Source: Hexactinellida sp. DTS-2022
Lineage: Eukaryota > Porifera > Hexactinellida
Assembly: GCA_028753945.1 (NCBI GenBank)
Contig: JAPNXP010000001.1
Coordinates: forward strand, 11,336,501 to 11,400,500
Direction: 5' to 3'
Length of the DNA stretch: 64,000 nucleotides
Shown: in pieces, positions 24,769 to 47,000 of the stretch
How the letters are laid out: each line of letters begins with the position of its first letter
Numbering within the stretch: position 1 is the stretch's first letter
The notes under the pieces: generated by a model
The model's input: the letters and a program-made list of their open reading frames with translations, nothing else
Databases searched by the model: none
What the model was told of the DNA's origin: nothing
Made by a program: the position numbers and the translations under genes

Positions 24769-26091
24769 TACAGTAATAATACATATATTATAATAATATA
24801 CCAAAGGAAGTGAAATTAGAACTGGGCCACTATATCATAGTTTAGTCGTCACAGTAACAATAAGAATTCGTGACATAATATAGTTGATTTGGTTGCTATA
24901 TTCTGACATTTAATTAAACAGAATATTGGATCATATAATTTCTTATTGAAACTAATGACATTACAATATTGCATAAACACAAAACAAAATCTGGTGTTAG
25001 TTGATTAGTCTATTTTAATTTGCTATAAATGTAAATGTACTATTTATAGATATTTTCTAGAAAAATCTATGATGTTCGCAAATTTGCTTTGCGTAGGAAA
25101 ACTCTATGTTATACTTATACTGATACCTAATATCTTGGAAAATATTTATTAGCGAAAAATAAACGGCAAGTTTATAAATTTCGCTAATGAATAGTTAATG
25201 CATAATCAGACTCATGAGCCACTTGTGGCAAAATTGGATAATAGGTATTTAATTTCTAAAAGTTGCATAATACTTATAGTTAATTTAGGACACCGGAAGG
25301 TAAAATATCAATGTGCATAATATTTAAGACAGTGAAATGTTAGATTACAAGTTTGTAAAATAAATCAAGTAAACAGTGGCTTCGATCTGCCAACATATAT
25401 ATATATTTGGAGGAAATTATAAGACTATCAGAAAGTTCCAATTGGAACTTTTGTGGGGAATTAAAATTTCGACACCACATGCACATTTTAATAATGAATT
25501 ATGTGTACACAACACTTCTCGCTCCAAATGTCCTTAATTATTCATCTATAAATACGGTATAAATTTGGCATCCTAATCTTAACTAATAAAATACAAATGT
25601 AAATGTAAGATAATCTGTATTCAAATATTCAGCTGATCGAGGGTCTTCCGTCCTAGATACAAATTAACATAGTGTGATTTAAAATATGAAATAAAAAAGT
25701 TTACTTTTTATAAAGCAGCCGATATATCGACGTGATTTTACTACTAAAATAAAACTGACTGACAATCTTCAAAGATTAATTCTGGCTATAAAGAAAAATT
25801 GCCGTTTCAAATACCCAAAATAATATAATGAAAAATAATAAATAAATTGATTATTAATTATTTCAGGAAAGGGAATTAATCCCTTATATAGTATTATGTA
25901 TATTGTTTATGCAAACAAGTTTTAACTTTCTTCGTCATTAATATTATTTCATAATGTTGTTGGACATACTAAGTTATATTTGAGCTTAGTAAGTGATAAT
26001 ATATAAGTATTATATAAATACTAGAGTTTCTATGCTTTTAATCAATCAAAAGTACAATCAATTTTTATTCGAATTAATTATAATATTCAAG
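24769..26091. other. No gene seen upstream of the coiled-coil gene
   Basis: AT-rich DNA without recognised repeats. It must contain the promoter and 5' leader of the gene starting at 26092, but I cannot point to core promoter elements. Confidence 0.4.
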
Positions 26092-27015
26092 ATGGAAGAT
26101 TCAATAAAAAATTATCAAAAGGAGCGAAACTGTCAGGCTTGTAGGAATTTGACTATATCCCTAAAGGAGTATAGTGATGATAGGGTAATGAAGAATAATC
26201 AAATTTCTCAGAAACAGAACACTCTTTATCAGCTGAAAGAAAATGTTAGAGATCTGAAAATAGAAAATATGTCCACCGACAAACGTCTTAAACCGCGAGC
26301 AATAATGTGGAAGCATCCAACATTTTGTTTCACAAGCGTTGAAGAAATGGATGCATTTCCACCTGAATGCCAGTCCATCAGTTCACGTCTACCTCTCGTC
26401 CGCCCAAGGAAAATCAAGTATCCATCAATCATGGAGAAATATGAAACCAAAGAAGTAGATGTGAAGAGTAGTTTCGTAGCATCTGACGATCCTGATGAAT
26501 ATGAAATTCCACAGGCTCAACCTGGTTGCGAGGTTTGTAAGAGTTTACAAGAGCAAATTAGAAAGGTAATAGTTGAACTAAGAATGTTGGAAAGTAAGTA
26601 TTTAGAGAAGGAAAAAGAAATAAGTGAATATCAACGACAAGAAGAGAATTTAAATAATAACAATGTAAAGTTACAGAAGATTTCTCAAATGAGTAATACT
26701 AATACATTCAGAACAGAATTTTCTAGAAACATATCTCAATGTTCTAATTCGTCCGATTCATTTCTCCCTCGGAGTTATTCAAGTACGAATGACGATACAG
26801 AATCCTTTGGGTATAGTGAGTATTTGCTAAATGAGGGAGGATTGGAGGACAACTCAATGCTGAGTAGGTTCTCAGCTCTCTTTGATGAGTACCAAAATAA
26901 CAAAGCAGACATGAAGGCACTGCAAACTAGACAAGATTATATTGTTGATCTACTACACTCTATTGTTGTACAAAGTTCTAACAGCGATAGCGATGGGCTT
27001 TCAATCAATCCTTAA
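26092..27015 (+). CDS. Uncharacterised coiled-coil protein, 307 aa, intronless
   Basis: I do not recognise this protein. The chosen start (MEDSIKNYQKERNCQACRNL) is the ATG after an AT-rich upstream stretch that stays open by composition; a longer form would begin at an upstream codon. Visible features are an N-terminal CxxC (CQAC), a hydrophilic linker with the WKHPTFCFTSVEEMDAFPP segment, an acidic patch (DDPDEYEIPQAQPGCEVC) with a second CxxC, a coiled coil of about 50 residues (EQIRKVIVELRMLESKYLEK...), a Ser/Asn-rich region and a last helix. There is no signal peptide or membrane segment, so it is probably cytosolic. A polyadenylation hexamer lies at 27105-27110. It is the only protein gene in the left 27 kb that looks intact. 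Function is unknown. Confidence 0.75.
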   Translation: MEDSIKNYQKERNCQACRNLTISLKEYSDDRVMKNNQISQKQNTLYQLKENVRDLKIENMSTDKRLKPRAIMWKHPTFCFTSVEEMDAFPPECQSISSRLPLVRPRKIKYPSIMEKYETKEVDVKSSFVASDDPDEYEIPQAQPGCEVCKSLQEQIRKVIVELRMLESKYLEKEKEISEYQRQEENLNNNNVKLQKISQMSNTNTFRTEFSRNISQCSNSSDSFLPRSYSSTNDDTESFGYSEYLLNEGGLEDNSMLSRFSALFDEYQNNKADMKALQTRQDYIVDLLHSIVVQSSNSDSDGLSINP

Positions 27016-27104
27016 AACGGTTGAGTTTGACTCTGTTATCAGATAACAATGAAATATACATACTTTGTATTATAAAATTTGTTTTATATTTTGTACAAGT
27101 ACTT

Positions 27105-27110
27105 AATAAA
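27105..27110 (+). promoter_or_regulatory. AATAAA polyadenylation signal
   Basis: AATAAA lies 90 bp after the stop of the coiled-coil gene and fits its 3' end formation. Confidence 0.6.
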
Positions 27111-27357
27111 ATTAACTACCCTATTATAATGGCAGTTATTTCAACTTAAGAATATAAAACATAATATTATTTTTTTTAAAGCCGAGGGCTCGTATAAATG
27201 AAAATTCGTAGTCTATTTTCAATAGAGCTACGATATAGAGTGTTAATTGTAAGTTGTTGATAGAAATGTCACTAACTACAATAGAACATAGAGCGAGCTA
27301 GTGTGATGCTATGATAACGGCAGTACGGTGGTAACTAGTGACGAACTGGTGTCTTCT

Positions 27358-27408
27358 AGGTGGTCAGGTCACCCTCCTGATGAGTCCCTGGAATGTGACG
27401 AACCACCT
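27358..27408 (+). ncRNA. Degenerate type I hammerhead ribozyme
   Basis: The order of parts is that of a type I hammerhead. Stem III 5' strand AGGTGGT is at 27358-27364, then a GTC cleavage triplet ending at 27365. A short stem-loop I (AGG-TCAC-CCT) follows, then the invariant core CTGATGA (27377-27383). Next is stem II with GTC...GAC pairing, the GAA block (27400-27402), and the stem III 3' strand ACCACCT (27402-27408). Two departures are visible: the GAAA core has lost one A if the U-A closing pair of stem III is kept, and one extra C sits between stem I and CTGATGA. Activity is therefore doubtful. Hammerheads of this type in animals sit in Penelope-like elements and other small retroelements; the flanking 200 bp may be such a remnant. 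Confidence 0.6.
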
Positions 27409-27959
27409 CCACTAAGATTAGTCTGCGTGGGTCGTGAGATGCCTGCGTGCAATCTCATGGCTCACTACACTATAGTAATGTTATGTGTTGTGTAGCGAAC
27501 AGGTTGTGAACTGCTCTAGTCTTATTAGGAAACTTAGAGAAATAACAACTGATTTCTATTTACAGATAACCATCCCGATATACAGTATTAGTCGCATAGA
27601 GCAATTCCCGAGCTTTTGAACTAAATTATTATTTTGATTATTGGTACAAAAGCGTGTAAATTTACATTTTCCTTAGTGATGCATTAAACTTAATTCCAAT
27701 TTCTGTTATTCCCTACTCTGCCATGCTGTGGTCCAGTGAGTTGATTATAGGAATAGATGAGATATATGTATTTAGCGACATAGTTAATTGAGGACATTTA
27801 TAATATATCATAGCGAGGTGAAATGCCTACATACTAAGAATTGAAAAGTCTAGCCCTATGACATGTAGCATACAGCCTGTTCCAATAAAGAGCCACAAAT
27901 ATATCACACTACTTATACAAATATACAATTATATATACATATATGATCAGTCAGCACAG

Positions 27960-37269
<9,310 letters not shown>

Positions 37270-38087
37270 ACTCACTCACAGTAACTAATAGCTACAGCAG
37301 TGTTAGCAGTTGATACAAGTTAGGCAGATACACGAGTAATTAGGTTCATACCCTTAACATTAAGCACATTTTTCGAGTAGTTGACTTAAACTTGTTCCTC
37401 TTTGCAGTAAACATATTCGTAAACAGGATTACTCAAGTCTATATATTTGCTTGTTGGCCTATTGGCCTGCTATGGTCTCAATCTGCACAACTAAAGTAAC
37501 CTACTTCTTATCTGAAGTTCATATTAATATACGATAGGGAATAAGGTCTGTGATGCTATTATCAGGTCATATACCATATAAATAGGAGAATCAGCTGTAA
37601 TAAGAGTTGTTAATTCAAGTTAGTGGAAATACATTTTTGAGGTTTCATCAGAGTCGCAATAAAGCTTAGAAAACAAATAATTTGGAACTAACATTACTCA
37701 ATCAGCGAAAGTAACCTAACTCATAAGATTTATGTATACAAAATCAGCTGATACAATGTAACTGAATAAGTTAAGTTGTATATAAAGTCAATTTCGCACA
37801 ATTGGGACACGTTGGTTCAAGGCAGTATGTCCGATCATGGTCCAGTTAACCAAAAAAGTAAACAGCATATTGGAACACATTCTAAAGATCTATTAACAAG
37901 TGTTCCAATTAACTTTACATGTAAATAAATATTTGAATGATTAGATACAATATCATAGCAATATAAAATACAAATAAAAGATAGATATAGTGTTCAGTAA
38001 AAGTATTAGTATAAAAATATGAGTGGAATTTCTGATGATCTAGCCGTGGGATTCGTTGATACTTCTCAGTGCAATAGAATGTATTGT
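37270..38087. other. Spacer between dynamin and Crumbs; nothing specific
   Basis: Holds the 5' region of dynamin and the 3' untranslated region of Crumbs (both minus strand). No further gene or repeat was recognised. Confidence 0.5.
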
Positions 38088-41000
38088 CTATATTAGTGTT
38101 TCTTCCGATTCAATGTCAATCAGCCCAGCAGCCTTCTTGTACACCTCAGTCTCCGCAGGACTATACTCGTTATATTTCCGAGATTTCCAGTAGCGCAGAG
38201 CGAAATAGCAAAATAGAATCAGGAGTATAGAGCACAGGATGAGAATAAGAACAAAAATAAATGTAAGTACAAAGATGAGAAAAATAGAGACGTAGGTTAT
38301 GGGAAGTTCACAATGAGTCCCTGTAAATCCCTCCACACACGCACACTCATAATCAGTAGCACTCAGCATCCTGCAATCTCCATTCTGACACGGTCCGAGA
38401 TGGCAGAGATCAATCTCCTTACAAAACTTACCGGTCATCCCCGGGGGACACACGCAAGAAAAAGTCCCATTTTCTAAATCTGTGCAATTAGAATTAGCGT
38501 GACATGCGTTGTTAAAACAAGGGTCGGTGCTATTACAAAACTCCCCCTTATATCCAAAGGAACAGTTACAGGTGGATTCGTTATAAGCTAATCTATCGCA
38601 TGTACCGTTATTGCAGTTTACCTCATCACAAGGGTCGATCTCAGTACCACACGTTGGGCCGGTGTAGTCGGGAAGACAGGAGCAAGTGAATGCGTTAATT
38701 CCATCTATACAAGTCCCATTGTTCTCACAAGGACTGGAGGTACAGTTGTCAATCATTTCATCGCAATTCTGGCCAGTAAAATCAGGGTAGCAGGTGCATA
38801 CATACTGGGTTCTGCTTCCACTGCAATTTCCATTCTGACAGGGGTTGCTGTCACATGGGTCCAGCTCTGATTCACACTGCTCTCCTGTGAATCCCGCGTA
38901 ACAGGAGCAGTCGAACCCATTCACCTTGTCAGTACAGATGCCGTTCCCACTGCAAGCATGGAGGCAATCGTCAATGTCTGTAGTGCAGTTCTTTCCCGTG
39001 TATCCCGGGAAACAAGAGCAATTATAGTCGCCAAACAAACGCGTACAGTTTCCATTGACACAGGGAGATGGTTCACAGAAGTTTATTTCCGAGTCACACC
39101 GATCCCCTGTGTATTCATAGTCGCAATTACACTTAAATCCATTGATTTGCTCGATGCATTGACCATTACTGTTACAAGAATCATCTACACAGTCTATAAT
39201 GTCTGTATCGCAGTTCTTTCCCGTGTATCCCGGTATACAAGCGCATGTGTAGTTGTTGATTGAGTCGCTACAGGTTCCGTTCAGACAGGGGTCAGGAGAA
39301 CAATCATCTATATCGGTCTGGCAGTACACGCCAGTGAAACCAGGCTGACATTTGCACTCAAATCCATTGATGAGATCAACACACATCCCTCCACTCATGC
39401 ACATCACATTCATACACTCATTGATGTCCTCACTGCAGTTTCGCCCTTCGAACCCTGGATTGCAGGTGCATGTATAGTTCCCATGTGTATTGGTACAGGA
39501 GCCGTTCTTGCATGGATCGAATAAACTGCACTCGTTAACATCCATGGTACAGTTAACACCTGAAAACCCTACTGTGCAATCACAGGAATAGTTGCCTTCT
39601 AGATTATTGCAACTTCCCCCGTTCTCACAAGGAGAGTCTTCGCATTCGTTGATGTCTGAGCTACAATTCTGGCCCGTATATCCGGTACTACATTCACACA
39701 GATACCCGCCTTCTGTATCAACACATGCACCAAAGGAGCAAGGGCTTATTTCCACACATTCATCGATATCGGAGTCACACAGCGTACCAGTATAGCCCGG
39801 ATCGCAAACGCACTCAAATGAGTTTATACCAGTCATCTCACAACTCCCGTTAAAGCAGGGATCAGCCTCACAGGGGTCCACAAGGTGCTGGCACTCTGCT
39901 CCAGTGAAGCGAGAGCTACACACACAGGTGTACGAGTTTATTCCATCAAGACAGCTACCGTTATTCATACAAGGATTAGGGTTGCATTCGTTAATATTAG
40001 TTTCACAATTGGAACCAGTGAACCCAGGCAAGCAGTCACATTCCTTAACAGGAACGTCAGTCATAGTAAGTGTGCAAGTGCCGTTGTTATCACACGGCTC
40101 TGCTTCACAGAGAGTCATAGCGCAGGTATCGGTTGTGAACCCAGCTTTACATTCACAAGTGTACCCATCTGCTGTCTCAGTGCAGTCCCCGCCATTCAGA
40201 CAGGGCCCTGATTCGCAGGATTCTATCTGGCATGTATCCCCCTTGTAAGCAGTGCCATTACAGAAGCACTCAGCCCCGACAATAGTGGATAAGTTAGAAT
40301 AGAGAGCAACACAGATGCCTCCGTTTAAGCAAGAGCAGTTGAAACATATATCCAGCAGGTCTACCCTCTCTATACTGCAGTTGGTGCCGTTATAAGAGCA
40401 GGGACACTCGCATAGGTAGGAGTCTACGCCGTCAGTACACGCGCCTCCGTGCTGACAGGGCTCAGCGATACAGTTGTCAGTATTAACCTCACACCGGTCT
40501 CCCTCGAATCCCAACGCACACTCACACCTGAATCCAGGAGAGAGATTCACACACGCCCCGTTAGGTGCACAGGTTTGATTCAAAGAACACTCGTCTATAT
40601 CAAACTGACAGAACTCTCCCTCATACCCACTGCTGCAGAGACAGTACACTGCAGTCCCATTGGAGGAGCAAGTCCCGTTGTTACAGGGACCAGGAGAACA
40701 CGGGTCTACCAGTAACTCACAGAACACTCCTGTCCTCCCCTCCTCACAAGCTAGCTCTGTACCGGTATCTTCTGTCAGACCGCTTGTCGCTATTGCCAGG
40801 TAGCTGCTGTTGCTGCTGAAGAGAGAGAGCAGTCTCTCCTGCAGGGACAGCTGGCTGATGCCGCCAACAAAGCCACCTAATCACATACAGTAGCGTTAAT
40901 AGAGTATGGAATTACTGTACAGTAGAACCTCGTTAATACGAACACGGTGAATAAGAACACTATTTCAGTCCCCTTCAAAGCCTTTTCAATACAAGTGATA

Positions 41001-44000
41001 TTGGTTAATCCCAATTCCGGATATGGAGTACTCATTTTGACGGTCTCTGGTGTTCAGTTCGAATTAATGAGGTTCTACCGTATATCAGTCAACACAAGTT
41101 CTATGTAAGTTTCAGGCACTGGCAAAGTTATATTTAACATCAAATTCACCTCTTCGAAACCGGGTTTGTATAATGAAAGGTAGCCATTATTTAGTAAGCC
41201 CATATACTATGTTATAATGAGGGGTGCCCTTCCTTACCTGTGGAAACGCTACTCGCTCCGAGGATCAGCTTGACTGTAGCGTTAGTCGCGAGAGGAGAGG
41301 GGAGCCCGAGTGAGGGCGAGACTGTCGTGGTCATATTCCCATCCACCCCCAGCACAATCCTGTCGCTGTACAGCGCCCAGCTGACCTGATGCTGCTCCCC
41401 ATCTGTGACGTAGTGGTCTGAGCGCTGTTCGAGCAGAGCTATACAATAGCACAATTAAAAGCTAACCAACTCAGTCGTAATCAATTGTCCACAATGGGAT
41501 AATTAAAACAGAGAAATGGCAAACATGGAGAGCTACGAGATATTGGGTAGAATAGGCGAGGGCGCACACGGGGTAGTGTTCAAGGCTAAACACGTGCAAT
41601 CCGGCTACCACGTGGCGCTGAAGAAGATAGCCCTGCGGAAGATAGAGGACGGGATCCCCAACAACATCCTCAGAGAAGTCAAGACGCTAACGGCGCTGGA
41701 GGAGCATCCGAACATAGTGCGACTGTTCGAGGTGTTCCCTCACGGAATGGGGTTTGTGTTGGTGTTCGAGTTCATGCTCTCAGACCTGTCTGAGGTGCTG
41801 CGTGACCACCGGGTGCTGCTCTCAGAGCCGCAGATAAAGTGCTACATGGTCATGCTGCTGCAGGGCGTGGCGCACTGCCACAAACACAGCATTATCCACA
41901 GAGACCTCAAGCCAGCCAACCTCCTCCTCAGCAGCTCCGGGCACCTCAAGATAGCGGACTTCGGTCTGGCGCGAGTGCACTGTCTGGCAGAGGAGCGGCC
42001 TCAGTACAGCCACCAGGTGGCGACCCGCTGGTACCGGTCCCCCGAGCTCCTGTACGGGGCCCGGGAGTACGACGAGGGCGTGGATCTGTGGGGCGTGGGC
42101 TGCATACTCGGGGAGCTCATCAACAACTCCCCTCTCTTCCCGGGAGAAAACGACATCGACCAGCTGTGTCGCGTCACCAGGATACTGGGGACACCCAACG
42201 AGCGGGTCTGGCCCGGCCTCTCGGACCTGCCGGACTACAAGAAGATAACATTCCCAGACCTCCCCCCGATCCCCCTGCACAAGATAGTCCCCGACGCGGC
42301 CCCCCTAGCGCTGGAACTGCTGGAGAGCTTCCTGGTGTACGCCTCGAGACGGAGGCTGCCTGCGGCTAGCGCGCTGATGCACCGCTACTTCTTCTCGGAC
42401 CCCGCCCCCGCGCACCACTCACAGCTGCCCTCCCCCAGACCCGCGGCGCCCAAGAGAGACCTCTTCCAGATGTTCAGCAGCGCAGAGTTCGACCCCAGCT
42501 TGCTGACTCACCCCTCCAGGATCCCCTACCAGACAGCAGCCGTGACTACGCCCACCCAGACGAGGAGGGCAGGTCCCGAGGAGAGGGCGGGGCAGCCCAA
42601 GCAGACTGGTGCCAAGGAAACAACGGGGAAGAAGTCAAACAACAAAAACAATAAAGTATAATTACTCTAGAACATATTAAAACATATTTAATCATTTACT
42701 CACTTTGGTTGTTCTTCGAGATTCTAATTGCTAGTCGTCCATTCTGCACTGCGTAATACACCTGTATTGTAAAGCCTATAGGATATGTAGCAGTGAGGAG
42801 AGGAGACTCTGTGAGTCTTGTTCTGAACGCGAAGCTCCCGTTTAGGCTTGCGATGAAAGGGAATATTCTCAGCTGTAGGGAGATAGCGGCAGAAGAACCA
42901 ATTGAGAATAGCGCTGGGATATCTAACAACATATCACACGTAAACACTATTATATAGTATATACGTGTATCATCTTGACAATGCACACTACATAGGGTAT
43001 ATTAAATGATTGCATATAGTGACTCTCGGCGTATGGTCACAGAATTAAGATAAATCAATTCCGAAAAAATTAATACTCAATCTATGTAACTACTGTAATT
43101 AAATGTACTGTAAATTATTAAATAATTATAATGCTATTTGCCACTAAATTGGTAAATTTACACATTTATTTTCTATCAAAGGTAAATAAAACTTAATATT
43201 ATTATAATTATAACAGAGTTACTAATAATACTCTTACCTTGCTCACATCGCTCTCCCCTGTACCCGACATAACAAGAGCAGTTGAACTCAGTGCTATTAA
43301 CTCTAACACAGTTCCCATTGCCGCTACAGGAACTGGGCACACAGGGGTCTATCAGCGTCTCACAGGACTCCCCAGTGTACCCTGCCGTGCATACACACTT
43401 GTATAGAGAGCCATTAGACACACAGAGTCCGTTATTCAAGCATGGATTAGCAGAGCAAGGCTGTACAGTGGGAGGCGCGGTGGCTAGTTGGGTCTCACAG
43501 GACTCCCCAGTGTACCCTGCCGTGCATACACACGTGTATAGAGAGCCATTAGACACACAGACTCCGTTATTCAAGCATGGATTTGCAGAGCAAGGCTGTA
43601 CAGTGGGAGGCGCGGTGGCTAGTTGGGTCTCACAGGACTCCCCAGTGTACCCTGCCGTGCATACACACGTGTATAGAGAGCCATTAGACACACAGACCCC
43701 GTTATTCAAGCATGGATTTGCAGAGCAAGGCTGTACAGTGGGAGGCGCGGTGGCTAGTTGGGTCTCACAGGACTCCCCAGTGTACCCTGCCGTGCATACA
43801 CAAGTGTATAGAGAGCCGTTAGACACACAGACCCCGTTATTCAAGCATGGATTTGCAGAGCAAGGCTGTACAGTGGGAGGCGCGGTGGCTAGTTGGGTCT
43901 CACAGGACTCCCCAGTGTACTCTGCCGTGCACACACACGTGTATAGAGAGCCATTAGACACACAGACCCCGTTATTCAAGCATGGATTTGCAGAGCAAGG

Positions 44001-47000
44001 CTGTACAGTAGGAGGCGCGGTGGCTAGTTGGGTCTCGCAGGACTCCCCAGTGTACCCTGCCGTGCACACACACGTGTATAGAGAGCCATTAGACACACAG
44101 ACTCCGGCATTCAAGCATGGATTAGCAGAGCAAGGCAGTACAGTGGGAGGCGCGGTGGCTAGTTGGGTCTCACAGGACTCCCCAGTGTACCCTGCCGTGC
44201 ATACACACGTGTATAGAGAGCCATTAGACACACAGACCCCGTTATTCAAGCATGGATTTGCAGAGCAAGGCAGTACAGTGGGAGGCGCGGTGGCTAGTTG
44301 GGTCTCGCAGGACTCCCCAGTGTACCCTGCCGTGCATACACAAGTGTATAGAGAGCCGTTAGACACACAGACTCCGGCATTCAAGCATGGATTTGCAGAG
44401 CAAGGCTGTACAGTGGGAGGCGCGGTGGTTAGTGGGGTTTCACAGCGGAGCCCCGTGTGTGTAGAGTTACACACACAGTGGAAGGAGCCTGGAGTGTTAA
44501 CGCATGCGCCAGCCGGAGCGCAGGGAGAGGAGCTACACTCATTAACGTCATTCTCGCAATAAGAGCCAGCGAACCCCTGCACACAGGAGCAGGAGTAGCC
44601 GCCCAAGCTGTTCGTACAGGCGCCATTGTTCTGACAGGGAGCAGAGCTCATGCCACACTCATCAATGTCAGATTCACATTGCGCACCTATAGTGACAGAT
44701 AATAACGACATGCATTCCTATATACCACTCTGTAACTAACCTGTGTACCCGTCAGTGCAGGTGCACGTGTAGTTGCCAGCAGCGCCCTGTAGACACACAG
44801 CTGCGTTCTGACACGGCGCGAGGCTGCAGGGGAGCAGGAACACGTCACAGAGTGCCCCTGTGAAGTCGGCAGCACACTGACACACGAATCCATTGATAAC
44901 GTCCTGGCAGCTAGACCCGTTCCTACACGGGTCTGCAGCGCACTCATCGATGTCCAGCTGGCAATTGGAGCCCGTATACCCCGGGTCACACACACAGCTG
45001 TACGTGTTCAACCCGTTAACACACTGTCCGTTGATGCAGGGAGAAGAGGAGCACTCGTTAACGTCCTTCTCACACAAGAGCCCCGTGTAGCCAGAGGGGC
45101 AGTAGCACTCGAACCCAGGCGCTCTGTTGACACAGATCCCTCCGTTCCCACACGGAGATGAGATACACTCGTTGTAGTCCTCTGTGCAGTTAGCACCTGA
45201 AGGGAAGAATAATTAATGTAAATCAAACAGTTGATACATACAGTACAAGAATACAACATTTATTAATCAATTCTACTAACTAATGTTATTAACTAATGTC
45301 ATGAGTCACCAGCCGGGCAGCCAAACCAACCAAATAGTGCAACGAAAATGCATACATTTATACTGATTTATATCAATATAGCAGTTAGAATACAGAGAAT
45401 ACCGCGAGGTAATCAATACAGTTGCATTATTTCCCTTCTCCCTCCTCGTCCTGTGTTGTCTCCCCAGCTGTCTCTCTGGCAGCCGACAGCGGGTTCTGCT
45501 TGCCCAGGAGTGTCCGTAGCTCGGCGCACACAGCCTCCTCCTCGGAGAAGAGGTTGCTCCTGAGAGAGACCCTAAGCAGACCGGGTTTGTACGGGTTCTT
45601 CGGCTCCGCTGCTTGCCAGGCGACAGCAGCCAGCAGGGCAGACACGCCCTCTATCGACAGCAAGTTGTAGGAGAGATTGAGACTGAGCAGAGTCATGTTC
45701 CCAGGGATAAATATCTGTTTATCTCTCATAGACACCTTCTCCAGGAGAGGGTTGGCATACTCGAACACATCCTGTTTGTCGGTGTCGACTTGCTCCTGCG
45801 CTCTCTTCGCCATCTTGCTGCCCCCGCCGCGCTTTTTGGCGCTGTCCAGAGGCTTAGATTTCGCCTTGTCCGTGACCTTAGCGGACTTCTCGTCCCGCGG
45901 AATATTCTTAGAGGAGACGGCCCCCTTCTGCGCGGTGGCGCGAGCCAGCTTAACGGAGCTGGTCCTGTCGGGGCCCGGGGAGGGCGAGCCCTTGTCGGGC
46001 CCGAGCTTGGTGGGACTGTCCGCTTGCTCGCGGGCGTGACCGCTCTCCGTGGTTAGGGAGGCGAACACGAGAGTTCTGCGCTCCACTATCTCGTCGTGAG
46101 TGAGAGGGAACTCCTGTAGGACGGATTTAGCAAAGAACTCGGCAGTGACGTCAGTGAGAGCATTCCCGGCTAGAGACAGGGAGTGCAGAGTCCGGTTGGT
46201 CCTCAGCCCGCGGGAGACTGCCACGCCCCTGCTGTCGTCCAGGTTGTTGTTAGACAGATTCAGGAAAGTTACGGTTTTGTTCCTCCTCAGGGCGGCGCCT
46301 ATCGCGACACACTGCTCAGCGGAGAGCGCACAGGCGCGCAGAGAGAGCGTCTCCAGCAGAGAGCGCTCCTGGGAGAGGAGAGCGCTGAAGTCCCCCTCAG
46401 GGACCGGGTTGCCGTCTAGCACGAGCCGCCTCAGGGCCGGGAGCCCAGCGCAGAGTCTGGACAGCTCTGAGAGCGTGGCCTCCGTGAGACCCACGCTCCA
46501 GAGAGAGAGCGTCTGCAGCTGCGGACAGAGGGGGAAACAGCTGGCCAGCAGCTGCAGCAGCTGGGAGGAGAGCTTGTAGCCTCTGAAGGAGAAGTGCCGC
46601 AGAGTGGAGAGGTCCTGCTCGCTCTCGTAGGACACTTCAACTCGCGGAGATGTGTACTCTCTGTTAGGCACCAGCTTGTAGCTAGCGAGAGAGGTGCTGT
46701 CCTCTGTTCGCGTGCTGTTGGAGGAGGGCGGCTTCTCATCCTGGACATTGGGCCTTGTGACAATCGGTATCTCGAACATGCCCTCTCTCCTCAAGAGCCG
46801 CGTGAAGTCCTCTGGGAATATTCCCTTCGGAGTGTAAGCAGAGTCGTCTTCTGTGTCCTCCTGAGCCGGGTTCGGAGTTTTGAGCTTTTCGCTCTTCTTA
46901 CGCATTACACTATACTGAGGAGTAATTAATGCATTTAACTAGTGAACAATACCTGAACTTGCTATGCTAAAATTATTATTCTATACTTCCAAGGAGTGTT

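Noticed and set aside
43282..44562. Long plus-strand open frame of 426 codons
   Set aside because: It is the antisense shadow of the tandem EGF array of Crumbs; the repeat unit happens to lack stops on the other strand.
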